64,000 nucleotides of DNA from Paenibacillus sp. FJAT-26967 (lineage in GTDB: Bacteria > Bacillota > Bacilli > Paenibacillales > NBRC-103111), in contig NZ_LMXH01000006.1 in assembly GCF_001541095.1 (NCBI RefSeq), forward strand, positions 1-64,000. The letters run 5' to 3'. The number at the start of each line of letters is the position of its first letter. Position 1 is the first letter of the stretch. Position numbers and translations under genes: made by a program. Of the stretch, positions 46,486 through 55,812 are shown in pieces. The notes beneath the pieces are model-generated. The model saw nothing but the letters and a program-made list of their open reading frames with translations. It was not told the DNA's origin and did no database searches.

Positions 46486-47682
46486 TCACCTGGCTCCTTC
46501 TTCAGCGGGTTTAGAGCGGCACCCTATCTCTTCCAAGATGTGAGCGGCAATCGTCTCTCCCGCATCTTTTTTTAACAGACTCTGCCTAGTATGCTCTGTA
46601 CAGGACGGGGGCCATTCAGTACGGAGGATCCGCCCGACCTGCCTAATCAGCTCATCGGGGCGCGATGCCGATAAAGCCGCTGCTTTTTTCACAAAAAAGG
46701 CCGCATTTTCTTTCTCCTGCCCTAAATGAGGCCGGTAAATCACGACCGGTACGCCTATCGCGAGCGCTTCGGATAACGTGACTCCCCCTGCTTTTGTAAT
46801 CAGGCACGAAGAAGCGGCCATCAACTCGTGGATATGGTCCACGAATCCGTATATACGCACCCGATCTTGTCCGTCAAAACACCTCTTGAATTCACGCTTC
46901 AGGCGTTCATTGCGGCCGCAGACTACCGATATACACACGTTAGGATAACTATCTGTCAGACGGGTGCACAGACGTCTGAGCCCTTGTAACACGCCGTACG
47001 CTCCGGCAAGCAGAAGAATCATAGGCTCCCCGGCTTTACCGTTCCCGCCGGGCAGTACGCTCCCATCCCCCCGCTTATGATAGAAAGAGGCCCTTACCGG
47101 AATTCCGCTCACATTAATTCTGTCCGGCACAATGCCTTTGGCAATCATCAGAGTCCTGAACTCCTCCGCCGGTACAAAATAACGATGGACCCCCGGGTGC
47201 AGCCAGCGTCCGTGAAGATCATAATCCGTTACAACCGAGAAAGTCGGGACATGAATATCCGCAAGAATCCCCGCTTTGGGGGCCGTTTGTTTCTCCGGTT
47301 CCTTATCCCGCTCTGTTTTCGGCTCTAGTCTTGTGGAGCCCTGCAGCGGGAACGTATTCACGATCGCATCGGGACAACGTTCCCGGATCAACTGCTTCAA
47401 CCTGCGTTCTCCGATAGAATGCAGCCATTTGGCCAAGAGAGTATCCGGCCGCATATCTTGCGTTAAATAATAGCTGAGCCCGTACAAGCCAAGCGAGGAG
47501 CTTTTTAGATACAACTGGCGGGTCAGATAGCTGAAGAGCGGATGCGCATGAGAGAATAGATCCACAATCTCGACACTCCGGACCCCTTGGATACGAAAAG
47601 CCTGCTGAAGCGCGCGGGATACTTGCAGATGACCGTCGCCGTAACTGGCGTACAAAATCAGAATTTTGGCATCGGAACTCAC
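46486..47682 (-). CDS. MGDG-synthase/UgtP-like glycosyltransferase
   Basis: A 398-residue GT28-type enzyme. The N-terminal loop is LYASYGDGHLQVSRALQ and the donor-binding half has CLITKAGGVTLSEALAIGVPVV then HLGQEKEN. Between the lobes there is an inserted Lys/Glu-rich stretch (about residues 122-140) not seen in its paralogues at 11061 and 47753. Such enzymes glycosylate membrane lipids. A lipid anchor or exported glycan role with the deacetylase downstream is inferred. Confidence 0.8.
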   Translation of the reverse strand: MSSDAKILILYASYGDGHLQVSRALQQAFRIQGVRSVEIVDLFSHAHPLFSYLTRQLYLKSSSLGLYGLSYYLTQDMRPDTLLAKWLHSIGERRLKQLIRERCPDAIVNTFPLQGSTRLEPKTERDKEPEKQTAPKAGILADIHVPTFSVVTDYDLHGRWLHPGVHRYFVPAEEFRTLMIAKGIVPDRINVSGIPVRASFYHKRGDGSVLPGGNGKAGEPMILLLAGAYGVLQGLRRLCTRLTDSYPNVCISVVCGRNERLKREFKRCFDGQDRVRIYGFVDHIHELMAASSCLITKAGGVTLSEALAIGVPVVIYRPHLGQEKENAAFFVKKAAALSASRPDELIRQVGRILRTEWPPSCTEHTRQSLLKKDAGETIAAHILEEIGCRSKPAEEGAR

Positions 47683-47752
47683 TTCTCACCCACACTTCCT
47701 GTACTTGGAATAGGGTTATTATGCAAAGATTACATGCATATTATAGTTCCGC

Positions 47753-48919
47753 TCACCAAATTTCTTGTAAAACGGGCGCATAACGCCGCTGCGTCCTTGT
47801 CTGAAGCATAATCCGCACCGCCTCCGCAGAAGCGTTCATCCGCTCCATGCTTTCCAGCTTGCTGCGCATGGCTGACAGCAGGGAGGGGTTACGCAGGAAT
47901 CCGTCCAGATGACCAATAAGGCCTGTCATATTCCCCGCCTTGACGGCGACACCCGAGGCAAGCAGGAAACGGGCGTTATCCTCTTCCTGGCCCGGCAGCG
48001 CTTTATAGATGACGATCGGCAACTTCATGGCCATCGCCTCGGATATGGTGAGCCCGCCGGGCTTGGTAACGAGCAGATCGGCAGCCGCCATCCATTCGTG
48101 TACATTGTTCACGTAGCCTGTAGCGATAATGCGGTGCCGTGTCCGACCGGCCAGGTCCGTTATCTGGCTGCGCAACTTCTCGTTGCTGCCGCACACGATA
48201 ACGAGCTGTGTCCGAACCGGCAGGGATTCAATCGCTTCCAGACGATGCAGCTCACTTCCCATCATGCCGCACCCGCCCCCCATGAAAAGAACAGTCGGCA
48301 TCTCCGGATCCAGACCCAGCTTGGTTCTTGTCTGGCTCCGTTCGTACGTCCCGTGAAACTCCGGACGGATCGGGATTCCCGTTACTTCGATTTTATCGCG
48401 CGATACCCCCGCGTGTATCAGCCCTTCGAGCACCGTACCGGAGCCGACCAGATATTTGTCCGTCTCCGGGTAAACCCAATAGCTGTGGTCCGTGTGATCT
48501 GTAATTACAGTCACGGTAGGCACCTCATACAGCCCGTAAGCACGCACCGCAGACATAGCCCCCGCAGCCGGCGGGAAAGTCGATACCACGACCGTAGGCT
48601 CGACTTCCTCCAGCAGCTTCAGCATACGGCCGAGGCCGAGCCGGTTAAAGCGCTTGAGGATATAGGAGAACATATTGGCTTCCCTTGTTTTGTTGTAGAC
48701 GTATCCGTATGCCGACGGGAAGGTCTGGAGGCCCTTCAAGAACATATACCGTCCGATTGTATTCGTAAAAGGATGCGTCCACTCCATAAAATCCAGCAGA
48801 ACTGTCTCCGCTCCGGGATAACGATGCAACACTTCACGCCGTATCGCTTCCGCAGCCTGTTTATGGCCGTCCCCATAGCTGCCTGAAAGAATCAATACTC
48901 TATGTCCGTTCTTATTCAT
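47753..48919 (-). CDS. MGDG-synthase/UgtP-like glycosyltransferase
   Basis: A 388-residue enzyme starting at MNKNGHRVLIL, where GGAGAGG gives correct spacing; a TTG eight codons upstream is also in frame. The acceptor loop is LSGSYGDGHKQAAEAI, with the donor motif LLVTKPGGLTISEAMAMKLPIV then PGQEEDN. It is closer to UgtP/YkoN-type diacylglycerol glucosyltransferases than its neighbour. It probably begins the run that continues through 46486 and the deacetylase. Confidence 0.82.
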   Translation of the reverse strand: MNKNGHRVLILSGSYGDGHKQAAEAIRREVLHRYPGAETVLLDFMEWTHPFTNTIGRYMFLKGLQTFPSAYGYVYNKTREANMFSYILKRFNRLGLGRMLKLLEEVEPTVVVSTFPPAAGAMSAVRAYGLYEVPTVTVITDHTDHSYWVYPETDKYLVGSGTVLEGLIHAGVSRDKIEVTGIPIRPEFHGTYERSQTRTKLGLDPEMPTVLFMGGGCGMMGSELHRLEAIESLPVRTQLVIVCGSNEKLRSQITDLAGRTRHRIIATGYVNNVHEWMAAADLLVTKPGGLTISEAMAMKLPIVIYKALPGQEEDNARFLLASGVAVKAGNMTGLIGHLDGFLRNPSLLSAMRSKLESMERMNASAEAVRIMLQTRTQRRYAPVLQEIW

Positions 48920-49125
48920 AGCTCGCAACCCTCTCCGTAACAAGTAATCTTGTCACTATTCTACTCGGCATAGCGGCTGAATCAGAACCGACTCCCGGCG
49001 GTTTTATACCTAGTCTTAGGTCCAGGTGACTTTTGTCCATGAATGACGGCGATTCCTGTGTTATCGGCAATTTGAAACACTCGGAAGCAATTTGTAACAG
49101 TTATCAGCCCAAAATACCCCAAGCT

Positions 49126-49941
49126 TCACACATTGTTTATCCGCGACTTCACCGGGAGTCCGTCCCATATAACGGAGGATTCTGCAATCCGCTGCCGCAT
49201 ATAGGGCTCATCCAGAAGAGTGGCAAAATTGGCGGAGGGCAGGTGGCCGAGGCCGTGTTTTGCCGCCAGCCTATCCAGATACAGCCGGCCCGAAGGGCGG
49301 TTAGCAGACAGGTTGCCGCCCTGATCGGAGAAGGCATACAAAACGCTTGCGACCGGAAGCCGAACAACGGAGTATAAGGCAGAGACCCTCAGGATAAAGT
49401 CCCAATCCCAATAGTGGTACACGTCCGGATCGAATCCTCCGATCACGGAATGAATATGACGGCGGTACAGGCAGCCGGATGGGATAAAAGTAGAAAACTT
49501 GCGCATTTCGGCCGGATCATACTCATAAGCGAACAATCTGCGGCTTACCGGAATTCTCCCGTTTCCTTCTACCCGGTAGTTGAACAGTTCTGCGTCCGAA
49601 TAGGCCAAGTCAGCTCCTTCTGCCATAACCTCCAGCATGCGCCGGATATGTCCCGGAGTCAGTAAGTCATCATCATCGCAGAGCATGATAAATTCCCCTC
49701 TGGCCTGCTGGCATCCCAGATTCCGGGCATGTACTTGCTTGAGATTACGCTGCTGTACCGTAACCTTAATATTCAGTTCCGGGAAAGCTCTCCTTACAAA
49801 ATCTACCGACTCCCCGGCATCATTCACAATCAGCGTCTCCAGATTCGGATAGTTCTGCGCGGCAATGGTCTCCAGAAGCTCGGATAATACAAAAGGACGA
49901 TTAAACGTAGGAATAACAATGGATACAAGCGGCTCTTTCAA
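49126..49941 (-). CDS. Family 2 glycosyltransferase
   Basis: A 271-residue GT-A enzyme. The N-terminus has SIVIPTFNRPFVLSELLETI, with ETLIVNDAGES for the nucleotide and the metal-binding acidic run MLCDDDDLLTPGHI. There is no membrane helix. It lies 207 bases upstream of the UgtP-like gene on the same strand, perhaps as a separate unit. The acceptor is unknown; a polysaccharide or glycoprotein is likely. Confidence 0.88.
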   Translation of the reverse strand: MKEPLVSIVIPTFNRPFVLSELLETIAAQNYPNLETLIVNDAGESVDFVRRAFPELNIKVTVQQRNLKQVHARNLGCQQARGEFIMLCDDDDLLTPGHIRRMLEVMAEGADLAYSDAELFNYRVEGNGRIPVSRRLFAYEYDPAEMRKFSTFIPSGCLYRRHIHSVIGGFDPDVYHYWDWDFILRVSALYSVVRLPVASVLYAFSDQGGNLSANRPSGRLYLDRLAAKHGLGHLPSANFATLLDEPYMRQRIAESSVIWDGLPVKSRINNV

Positions 49942-50166
49942 TTAAATTTCACCCTTCCGTTTTCAACTTCGCGTTACTAGTTCTTATTACCTATTCTCCT
50001 TTCCTATATCTTATGCAAAGAGAAGGATTTTTCCTTTCATTTCAGGCAAAAAAAGGATAGAATGTAGGGTGTAAACCTTTTTTTGTTAGGAAAAAAGTAA
50101 CAGAGCGCGAATGTTCGGTTGGATTTTTTCTTTTTTTGAGCACGTGCAGCAACTAGGAGGTTCGTC

Positions 50167-50865
50167 ATGCATGCAGGTAAAATTCTCGTTGTCGACGATG
50201 ATCACCATATTTTAGAGATCGTGTCTCTTTATCTCCGCCGCGAAGGTTTTGAAATCATCACGGCCGATCACGGGGATCATGTTCTTCAAATGGTGGCCGA
50301 ACAACGACCCGATCTCATTTTATTGGACATACTTCTTCCCGGTGTAGACGGGATTGAACTGTGCCGCCAGCTGCGCAAAACAAGTGATACGCCCATTATC
50401 TTTTTATCCGCGAAATCGGAAGATATCGATATTATTCTCGGTCTGAGTATCGGGGGCGACGATTATGTAACCAAACCGTTTAGTCCCGGGCAGCTCGTTG
50501 CCCGTGTCAAATCGTTGCTGCGCCGCTGCTCTCCTAATCGTCAGTTGACTGATCCTCACATTTTAAAATTTCCAGACTTGGAAATCGACCTGCATAGCCA
50601 TATCGTTAAAGTCAGAGACCAGCCTATTGCATTGTCCGCCAAAGAGTTCGATTTACTGAGTCTGCTTGCACAGAATCCGAATCGCGTGTACCGCATTGAA
50701 CAGCTTTTCGAGCAGGTATGGAGCCTGGAGAGCTTCGGGGATCCGCGTACCTTGATCGTTCACATCAGCAATCTCCGTAAAAAGATTGAGCCGAATCCCT
50801 CCGAGCCCCGCTTCATCATTACAGTCCGGGGCGTGGGCTATAAGTTCCATGGCACACCATTGTAG
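50167..50865 (+). CDS. OmpR-family response regulator
   Basis: A 232-residue regulator. The receiver domain (1-120) has the acidic pocket VVDDDHHI and the phosphorylated Asp54 in LILLDILLPG, with the switch lysine in DDYVTKPFSPGQL. A winged-helix DNA-binding domain follows (about 130-230), with RDQPIALSAKEFDLLSLL and HISNLRKKIEPN. The ribosome site is AGGAGG. No co-directional kinase is next to it; the kinase at 50938 converges on it and could be its partner. Confidence 0.95.
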   Translation: MHAGKILVVDDDHHILEIVSLYLRREGFEIITADHGDHVLQMVAEQRPDLILLDILLPGVDGIELCRQLRKTSDTPIIFLSAKSEDIDIILGLSIGGDDYVTKPFSPGQLVARVKSLLRRCSPNRQLTDPHILKFPDLEIDLHSHIVKVRDQPIALSAKEFDLLSLLAQNPNRVYRIEQLFEQVWSLESFGDPRTLIVHISNLRKKIEPNPSEPRFIITVRGVGYKFHGTPL

Positions 50866-50910
50866 CTGGCTTCACCATCCCATCCCACCATTAGTGGCAA
50901 CGGAAACACC

Positions 50911-50954
50911 AATAAAAACGACGCAACTCTTATGGAGTTACGTCGTTTTTATTT
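50911..50954. terminator. Bidirectional terminator shared by the regulator and kinase genes
   Basis: AAAACGACG(C)AACTC pairs with GAGTTACGTCGTTTT, with A/T runs on both sides. The last three codons of the histidine kinase (including its TAA) lie inside the stem. Confidence 0.9.
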
Positions 50955-52782
50955 CGACCGGCAGAATAATATCAATCGTTGTCCCTACTCCCGGCCGGCT
51001 GGATATATTGAGCTTGCCCGAATGATTCTCAATGATTTTATTGCTGACCATGAGCCCGAGGCCCGTCCCGTTGTCTTTGGTTGTGAAGAACGGCTCTCCG
51101 ATACGGGACAGATCCTCAGGATTGATTCCACTTCCTTGGTCCGCTAACCGGATCTGCACCCGATGCTTGGTTAGAACGGATAAAGTGATCTGCAGCTGTC
51201 CGCCTTCCGGCATCGCTTCAATGGAATTTTTCACCATATTTATAAAAACTTGCTTCAACTGATTAAAATCACAGTCAATCTCCGGCACTTTGCCTTCTTC
51301 CTCCAGAATCACACGGACTCCGGCATCCCTGCACTGATTATCAAACAGTTCCAGCGTTTCTTGAAGCAGCGGCATAAGGTGGTGGCGGTCAAACCTGCTG
51401 TTCACCGGCTTGGATAACAGCAGGAAGTCGCTGATGATTTCATTCATCCGGCTTACTTCCGAACTCATCATCCCCAGGTAAGATGCACTTCCCGCCTGCT
51501 TCTGGGATAGCTGCAGGAACCCCGAAATAATCGTCAGAGGATTACGAAGCTCGTGCGCCATTCCGGCAGCCATCTGCCCGACCAGGGAAAGCTTCTCCGT
51601 GCGTCGTACCTGGAGCATCATATCGGTAAACCGGCGGATTAACAGAATGATGAGCATGAAAATAAAAGCTAATACCCCCAAGTACGTGAGAGGCGCGAAC
51701 ATCATGCTCAGGCTTAAACGGTATTGGATAATATCCAGTACCCCTGCCAGACAGATAATGATCGTACCGGCAAGCAGCAGCCTTGCCCCCTCGGTCCTTT
51801 TAACCGCACACTGTGCGATACGCACAAGAACAAGCGGCATGGTGGAAAGAAGAACAATCTGATAAATATCGATAATAGCCATGACCGAGAACACTTGCCA
51901 TGTATGAAGAAGAATGGTTCCGATCGCGTAAATCAGATGAATTTGCCAGATACGCCTTATGTATTCAAATTTTCCCGCTCCGAGCAAGTGTTCCACGAAT
52001 AGAAGAATTCCGATAACTCCAGCGAAGAGAGAGACGAGTTCGGCATAAGTCAGCAGAGCCGGATGATCGAAGACGAGATAGATCACAGAGGTGCGGCAAA
52101 TGCTGTAAATGCCGAAACTGGCCGAAAATAAACTGAAATCAAGAAATACTTTATTGCCTCGGAAAGCAATGTAGACGTATAAAGCCACAAGGCCCGCTAA
52201 GACATACGTGACCCCGAGAACGGCCCGTCCGAACTCTGCGCGGACCATCTGCTTAACGAACCCGCTCTCTGATCCATATAAAACGCCCTCTTTAATACCA
52301 ATATTGCTCGAGCCCGAGTTCAGGTGGAAATATAGCATTCCTTGGGTCCCACCCGGAAGAGGGACGATGCGCTCCGGCGTTCCGTAATAGGGATGTTTCT
52401 TGCTCGATTTCCAGTCACCGAACCGGTAGATCAATCCTTGTTCATTATAAATTTCGACATTGTCGTATCCCTTCATCAGAATGCCAGGGTCACTAAATTT
52501 ACTGCTATCCGGAATCCGGACGCGCAGCCATAAATCTTTGCGCCCCATCCGGTCCGCAGGATTCTTTAATTTGTCCACAGGCTTCCAGTCAGGCACTGCA
52601 TTCCACCAGAAGTCTCCGTCGCCGCCGTCCCATGTATATTCCCAATTCGTCAGCAGCACAGGGTGCGCATTCAATCGTTCATTTATTACATCGGGAGAGG
52701 CCAGCGCAATGCTTCCCTCTAATAGATGGATAAACATCCAGATCAATAAGGTTACCCATATATAATGTTTTTTCTTGGTCAT
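50938..52782 (-). CDS. DISM-type sensor histidine kinase
   Basis: A 614-residue membrane kinase. A signal-like helix (about 1-28) precedes an extracellular 7TMR-DISM sensory domain (about 30-185, WLRVRIPDSSKFSD then YDNVEIYN), then seven transmembrane helices (about 190-390). The kinase core has the phospho-histidine in MAGMAHELRNPLTII, the N-box NMVKNSIEAM and G-boxes ADQGSGINPEDL and GTGLGLMVSNKII. DISM kinases often sense extracellular carbohydrates. It converges on the regulator at 50167 rather than being cotranscribed. Confidence 0.92.
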   Translation of the reverse strand: MTKKKHYIWVTLLIWMFIHLLEGSIALASPDVINERLNAHPVLLTNWEYTWDGGDGDFWWNAVPDWKPVDKLKNPADRMGRKDLWLRVRIPDSSKFSDPGILMKGYDNVEIYNEQGLIYRFGDWKSSKKHPYYGTPERIVPLPGGTQGMLYFHLNSGSSNIGIKEGVLYGSESGFVKQMVRAEFGRAVLGVTYVLAGLVALYVYIAFRGNKVFLDFSLFSASFGIYSICRTSVIYLVFDHPALLTYAELVSLFAGVIGILLFVEHLLGAGKFEYIRRIWQIHLIYAIGTILLHTWQVFSVMAIIDIYQIVLLSTMPLVLVRIAQCAVKRTEGARLLLAGTIIICLAGVLDIIQYRLSLSMMFAPLTYLGVLAFIFMLIILLIRRFTDMMLQVRRTEKLSLVGQMAAGMAHELRNPLTIISGFLQLSQKQAGSASYLGMMSSEVSRMNEIISDFLLLSKPVNSRFDRHHLMPLLQETLELFDNQCRDAGVRVILEEEGKVPEIDCDFNQLKQVFINMVKNSIEAMPEGGQLQITLSVLTKHRVQIRLADQGSGINPEDLSRIGEPFFTTKDNGTGLGLMVSNKIIENHSGKLNISSRPGVGTTIDIILPVEIKTT

Positions 52783-52926
52783 AGTATTTATCCTCTTGCC
52801 GAGTTGATGCCAGATTTCGGCATATCCTGGTTATTCTGTAAGCAGATGTTTCACTAAGGAATTGATTTCGACCCCCGTGCCAAATTTCCTGTATCCCCAT
52901 TAAATTTTTATCAATTTACAACCTAT

Positions 52927-52977
52927 TTCGACAAATTAAGACATTAAATTTAAGTAGGGTTCAAAATATTTGTCGAA
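52927..52977. promoter_or_regulatory. Inverted pair of Spo0A boxes with promoter region
   Basis: TTCGACA at 52927-52933 and TGTCGAA at 52971-52977 are exact, oppositely oriented copies of the 7-base Spo0A box, within a 10-base inverted repeat (TTCGACAAAT/ATTTGTCGAA). They lie 42-90 bases upstream of the small gene at 53019. A CAAAATA/CATAATA pair 17 bases apart downstream resembles a forespore sigma-G promoter; that match is weak. Confidence 0.5.
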
Positions 52978-53018
52978 AAAAAAGTTCATAATAAGAGAAC
53001 AGAAAGGAGATTGAAGGA

Positions 53019-53258
53019 ATGTCCAACGATAAAAGCATGGATCCTATGACAGGCGATACTGTTGAAACAGATGGTGTGTATGCGGATGAAGCGGGACGTG
53101 AAGTCACCCTTAAGCGCGGGGATACATTCCCTGCCGATCTCGTACTTGGCCGAACAACATGGGAAATGAAAGGCTTTTCCATGAATGAAGCGGAAATTGA
53201 CCATCAGCAGCAGGAAAACACACCGCCGCGCCTGCATGTTCAGCAGGGTGACCGGTAA
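53019..53258 (+). CDS. Small hypothetical acidic protein
   Basis: A 79-residue soluble protein with no recognised domain. It is acidic in the first half, has a GVYADEAGREVTLKRGDTFP stretch resembling the short YjzC-type fold found in Bacillales, and a Gln-rich tail. AAAGGAG lies 12 bases before the ATG and a terminator follows at 53268, so it is a complete single-gene unit. The Spo0A boxes upstream suggest expression tied to sporulation or the stationary phase. Confidence 0.72.
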   Translation: MSNDKSMDPMTGDTVETDGVYADEAGREVTLKRGDTFPADLVLGRTTWEMKGFSMNEAEIDHQQQENTPPRLHVQQGDR

Positions 53259-53267
53259 TAAGATTAG

Positions 53268-53292
53268 AACGGGCCTCTAAGGCCCGTTTTTT
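53268..53292 (+). terminator. Terminator of the small acidic protein gene
   Basis: ACGGGCCT pairs with AGGCCCGT around CTA, followed by six T. Confidence 0.9.
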
Positions 53293-53421
53293 AATGGATC
53301 AAGAATACGATCTTGCTCCTGCATCCCCCTCAAATCTTGCTGTTCAACCGTATGATAGCTGCCCATCCCATATGCTATAATGGGAATTCATCTTAACGTT
53401 TGTCCGGAAGGAGCAGCTCGC

Positions 53422-54078
53422 GTGAGTCAGAAACAGCATGTTGTCATTGTGACGGGAGGCTCCATTGGCCCTTGGGCTCATGATCAGCTGGAAGGTCTCG
53501 ATCCCTCCTGCGATTATTTAATCGGAGCCGACCGAGGCGCGCTTCACCTGATCCGCGGAGGATACAGACCGCAGCTTGCGCTGGGCGATTTCGATTCCGT
53601 TACCCCGGAAGAACGGGAAGAAATCCGCGCTGGCAGCGAGCAGTTCATTACCTGCGATGCAGTGGATAAAGATTGGACGGATACAGAGCTTGCCTACAAT
53701 ATGGCGCTCGAACGCAGTCCGTCCCAAATCACTTTACTCGGAGCTCTCGGTACCCGTATGGATCATACACTTGCCAACATCCACTTGCTTCGCAAAGGTA
53801 CTGAGAGCGGGGTCCGTTCCCGCATTATGGATGCTCATAATGAAATTGAGGTCATAAGCAGGACGACCGAAATTCTCTCCGGATCTTATCCTAACGTCTC
53901 GCTGCTTCCTCTTACAACGGAAGTTACTGGTATTACGTTAACAGGTTTCCGCTACCCGCTTAATGATGCCACACTCACCATCGGACAATCCCTTGGAATC
54001 AGTAACGTTCTGGAAACAGAGCGCGGGATCATCCAGATCCGTTCCGGGCTTCTTCTGGTGATCCGCAGCCGCGATTAA
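53422..54078 (+). CDS. thiN: Thiamine pyrophosphokinase
   Basis: A 218-residue cytosolic enzyme that makes thiamine diphosphate from thiamine and ATP. The family pattern is YLIGADRGALHLI, then LALGDFDSVTPEE and DKDWTDTELAYN, followed by LGTRMDHTLANIHLL. The start is GTG at 53422 behind GGAAGGAG; the frame continues to 53380, but that would overlap the promoter. A -10 TATAAT lies at 53376-53381. No TPP riboswitch was seen. Confidence 0.93.
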   Translation: MSQKQHVVIVTGGSIGPWAHDQLEGLDPSCDYLIGADRGALHLIRGGYRPQLALGDFDSVTPEEREEIRAGSEQFITCDAVDKDWTDTELAYNMALERSPSQITLLGALGTRMDHTLANIHLLRKGTESGVRSRIMDAHNEIEVISRTTEILSGSYPNVSLLPLTTEVTGITLTGFRYPLNDATLTIGQSLGISNVLETERGIIQIRSGLLLVIRSRD

Positions 54079-54133
54079 GCCCCGGGATGAGCATTCTGGA
54101 TTTCAGCAAGTTAATTTATAAAGCATATGGTAC

Positions 54134-54167
54134 TAAAAAAACAGCAGAGCGCGTCTCTGCTGTTTTC
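54134..54167. terminator. Bidirectional terminator after thiN
   Basis: ACAGCAGAG pairs with CTCTGCTGT, with A- and T-runs on both sides; it also ends the convergent chemoreceptor gene. Confidence 0.88.
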
Positions 54168-54178
54168 TACGTGCGAAT

Positions 54179-55663
54179 TTAGTTTTGGGTTCGTAAAAGT
54201 TTTTTGATCGATGTATCATTCTCCTGAATGAGGGCGACCATCTGAGCGTTCTGATTAAGCAGAGTGTGTACGGTCGCTGAAAGTTCCTGAAGGGCCGCTG
54301 TCGATTCCTCCGTAATGGAAGCGAAATTATTGGTCGATTCTTCAATAGATCCAGCGGATTCACGGATCGTCTCGATCATTCCATTGGTGCTGCGCGTACG
54401 TTCGCCCAGTTCACGAATCGAAGCCCGAAGCTCTTCGAATGCCTTGCGCGTTGCGGCCGTCATTTCACTGCTCCGGTCCATTTGCAGGGCCACATTGTTC
54501 ATGTTCTGGCTGGTTTGAACAGCCTGACCGTTCACTTCCGCGAGTTTAAGCGAGATCTGCTCCGCCGCATAGTCTGACATCTCCGCGAGTTTGCGGATTT
54601 CGCTCGCTACCACCGCGAAACCGCGGCCTTCCTCGCCCGCTCTGGCCGCCTCGATGCTGGCGTTCAGCGAGAGCAGATTCGTCTGCTGGGCAATCTCACG
54701 AATAGAAACGTTAAATTCGGAAGCTTCCCCGATCCTTGCTGTCAGTGCATGAATGTCCTTGGACATTTCCATAATGATTTCTTTGAACTGTTCAATGACG
54801 CTCGCCAGCTCATCCATCCGCTTACCGCCTTCTTCAGCGGATTCTCCGCTCGCTTCCATATTACGCAGCAAGCCTTCCATATTGCCGAACATTTCATCCA
54901 GCATACCGTTGGAATGCTGGATGGAATCCGTGATACTCAAAGTGGATTCCATCTGATTGTTTGCGCCCTCCGCAATTTCCTGAAAAGCAAGGCTCATTTC
55001 GTCGAACGACAAATTATTTTCCCCGCTTTTTTGCGCCAGCATAGAAATGTTCTCCGAGATGATCGTCACCTGCTCATTCAGCAGCTTTTCCTGCCGCTCC
55101 TGTTCCGCAAGCATCTTCTCGGCTTCCGTCTGCGCCGCAACAATTTCATCGACCAGGTACCGGGCGCTTCTGGTAATTGCCAGACAAAGAACAGAGATAA
55201 GAATAAAATAGAAGAAGTAGGTACCTTTTATAGTAGAATTAATAACAGCTCCCGTATCTGACACGAACAGATGAACGATCATCAGGACAAGTCCGAGCCC
55301 CATTCCAGTAAGCAGCATAGGCATTTGCATATAGACAAGTGCAATAACAAGTAAAAAGTAAATCGAGAACACGTTTGTTTCGTTGGGCATCTGCATTAGG
55401 ATAAAAAAAGTTGTGAGCGCATTACCGATAACAGCGACATAGCCAATCTTATGAATGTGTTTACCGGTCCGGTGCAGATAAAAAACCAGTCCCACCGTCA
55501 AAAGACTCAGACCCGTCGTGCTTAAGGCAGACAGCAGGGGAATATCAACAACCATTAGCAGCAGAATAGAAAGTGCCAGCGAGATGCATAAAGCTTTTAA
55601 CACAAGAGAGTTGCGGATAATGGTGTTTTTCTCTGAAATTCTGGAAATCAAGTCCATGAACAA
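54179..55663 (-). CDS. Methyl-accepting chemotaxis protein with six-helix membrane domain
   Basis: A 494-residue receptor. About six transmembrane helices fill residues 22-170 with almost no extracellular part, so the signal is probably sensed in the membrane or cytosol. No HAMP domain is obvious. A coiled-coil signalling domain follows (about 190-490) with the hairpin tip [21 protein letters not shown] then [18 protein letters not shown], which contacts CheA/CheW. A linker coiled coil (about 170-200) joins the two parts. No other chemotaxis genes are nearby. Confidence 0.9.
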   Translation of the reverse strand: MFMDLISRISEKNTIIRNSLVLKALCISLALSILLLMVVDIPLLSALSTTGLSLLTVGLVFYLHRTGKHIHKIGYVAVIGNALTTFFILMQMPNETNVFSIYFLLVIALVYMQMPMLLTGMGLGLVLMIVHLFVSDTGAVINSTIKGTYFFYFILISVLCLAITRSARYLVDEIVAAQTEAEKMLAEQERQEKLLNEQVTIISENISMLAQKSGENNLSFDEMSLAFQEIAEGANNQMESTLSITDSIQHSNGMLDEMFGNMEGLLRNMEASGESAEEGGKRMDELASVIEQFKEIIMEMSKDIHALTARIGEASEFNVSIREIAQQTNLLSLNASIEAARAGEEGRGFAVVASEIRKLAEMSDYAAEQISLKLAEVNGQAVQTSQNMNNVALQMDRSSEMTAATRKAFEELRASIRELGERTRSTNGMIETIRESAGSIEESTNNFASITEESTAALQELSATVHTLLNQNAQMVALIQENDTSIKKLLRTQN

Positions 55664-55812
55664 TTCCCCTTCTTATAGGTAAGTGGGACAATTGTACCAC
55701 CCTTAGTTAGAGAAAGTGTTAGGAAATCGTCAGGAAACTGTTAGATATTATAAGCTTTAGTTAAAATAATCCATATATTTACCATGGTTATCTGCTTATT
55801 TGTTTTCTTCTT

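Noticed and set aside
44897-50000. Complete polysaccharide biosynthesis locus
   Set aside because: Only transferases and one deacetylase are present; no polymerase, flippase or nucleotide-sugar genes were seen, so a full locus is not supported.
53293-53421. TPP riboswitch before thiN
   Set aside because: None of the conserved thi-box blocks is present; only a -10-like TATAAT and a ribosome site are visible.
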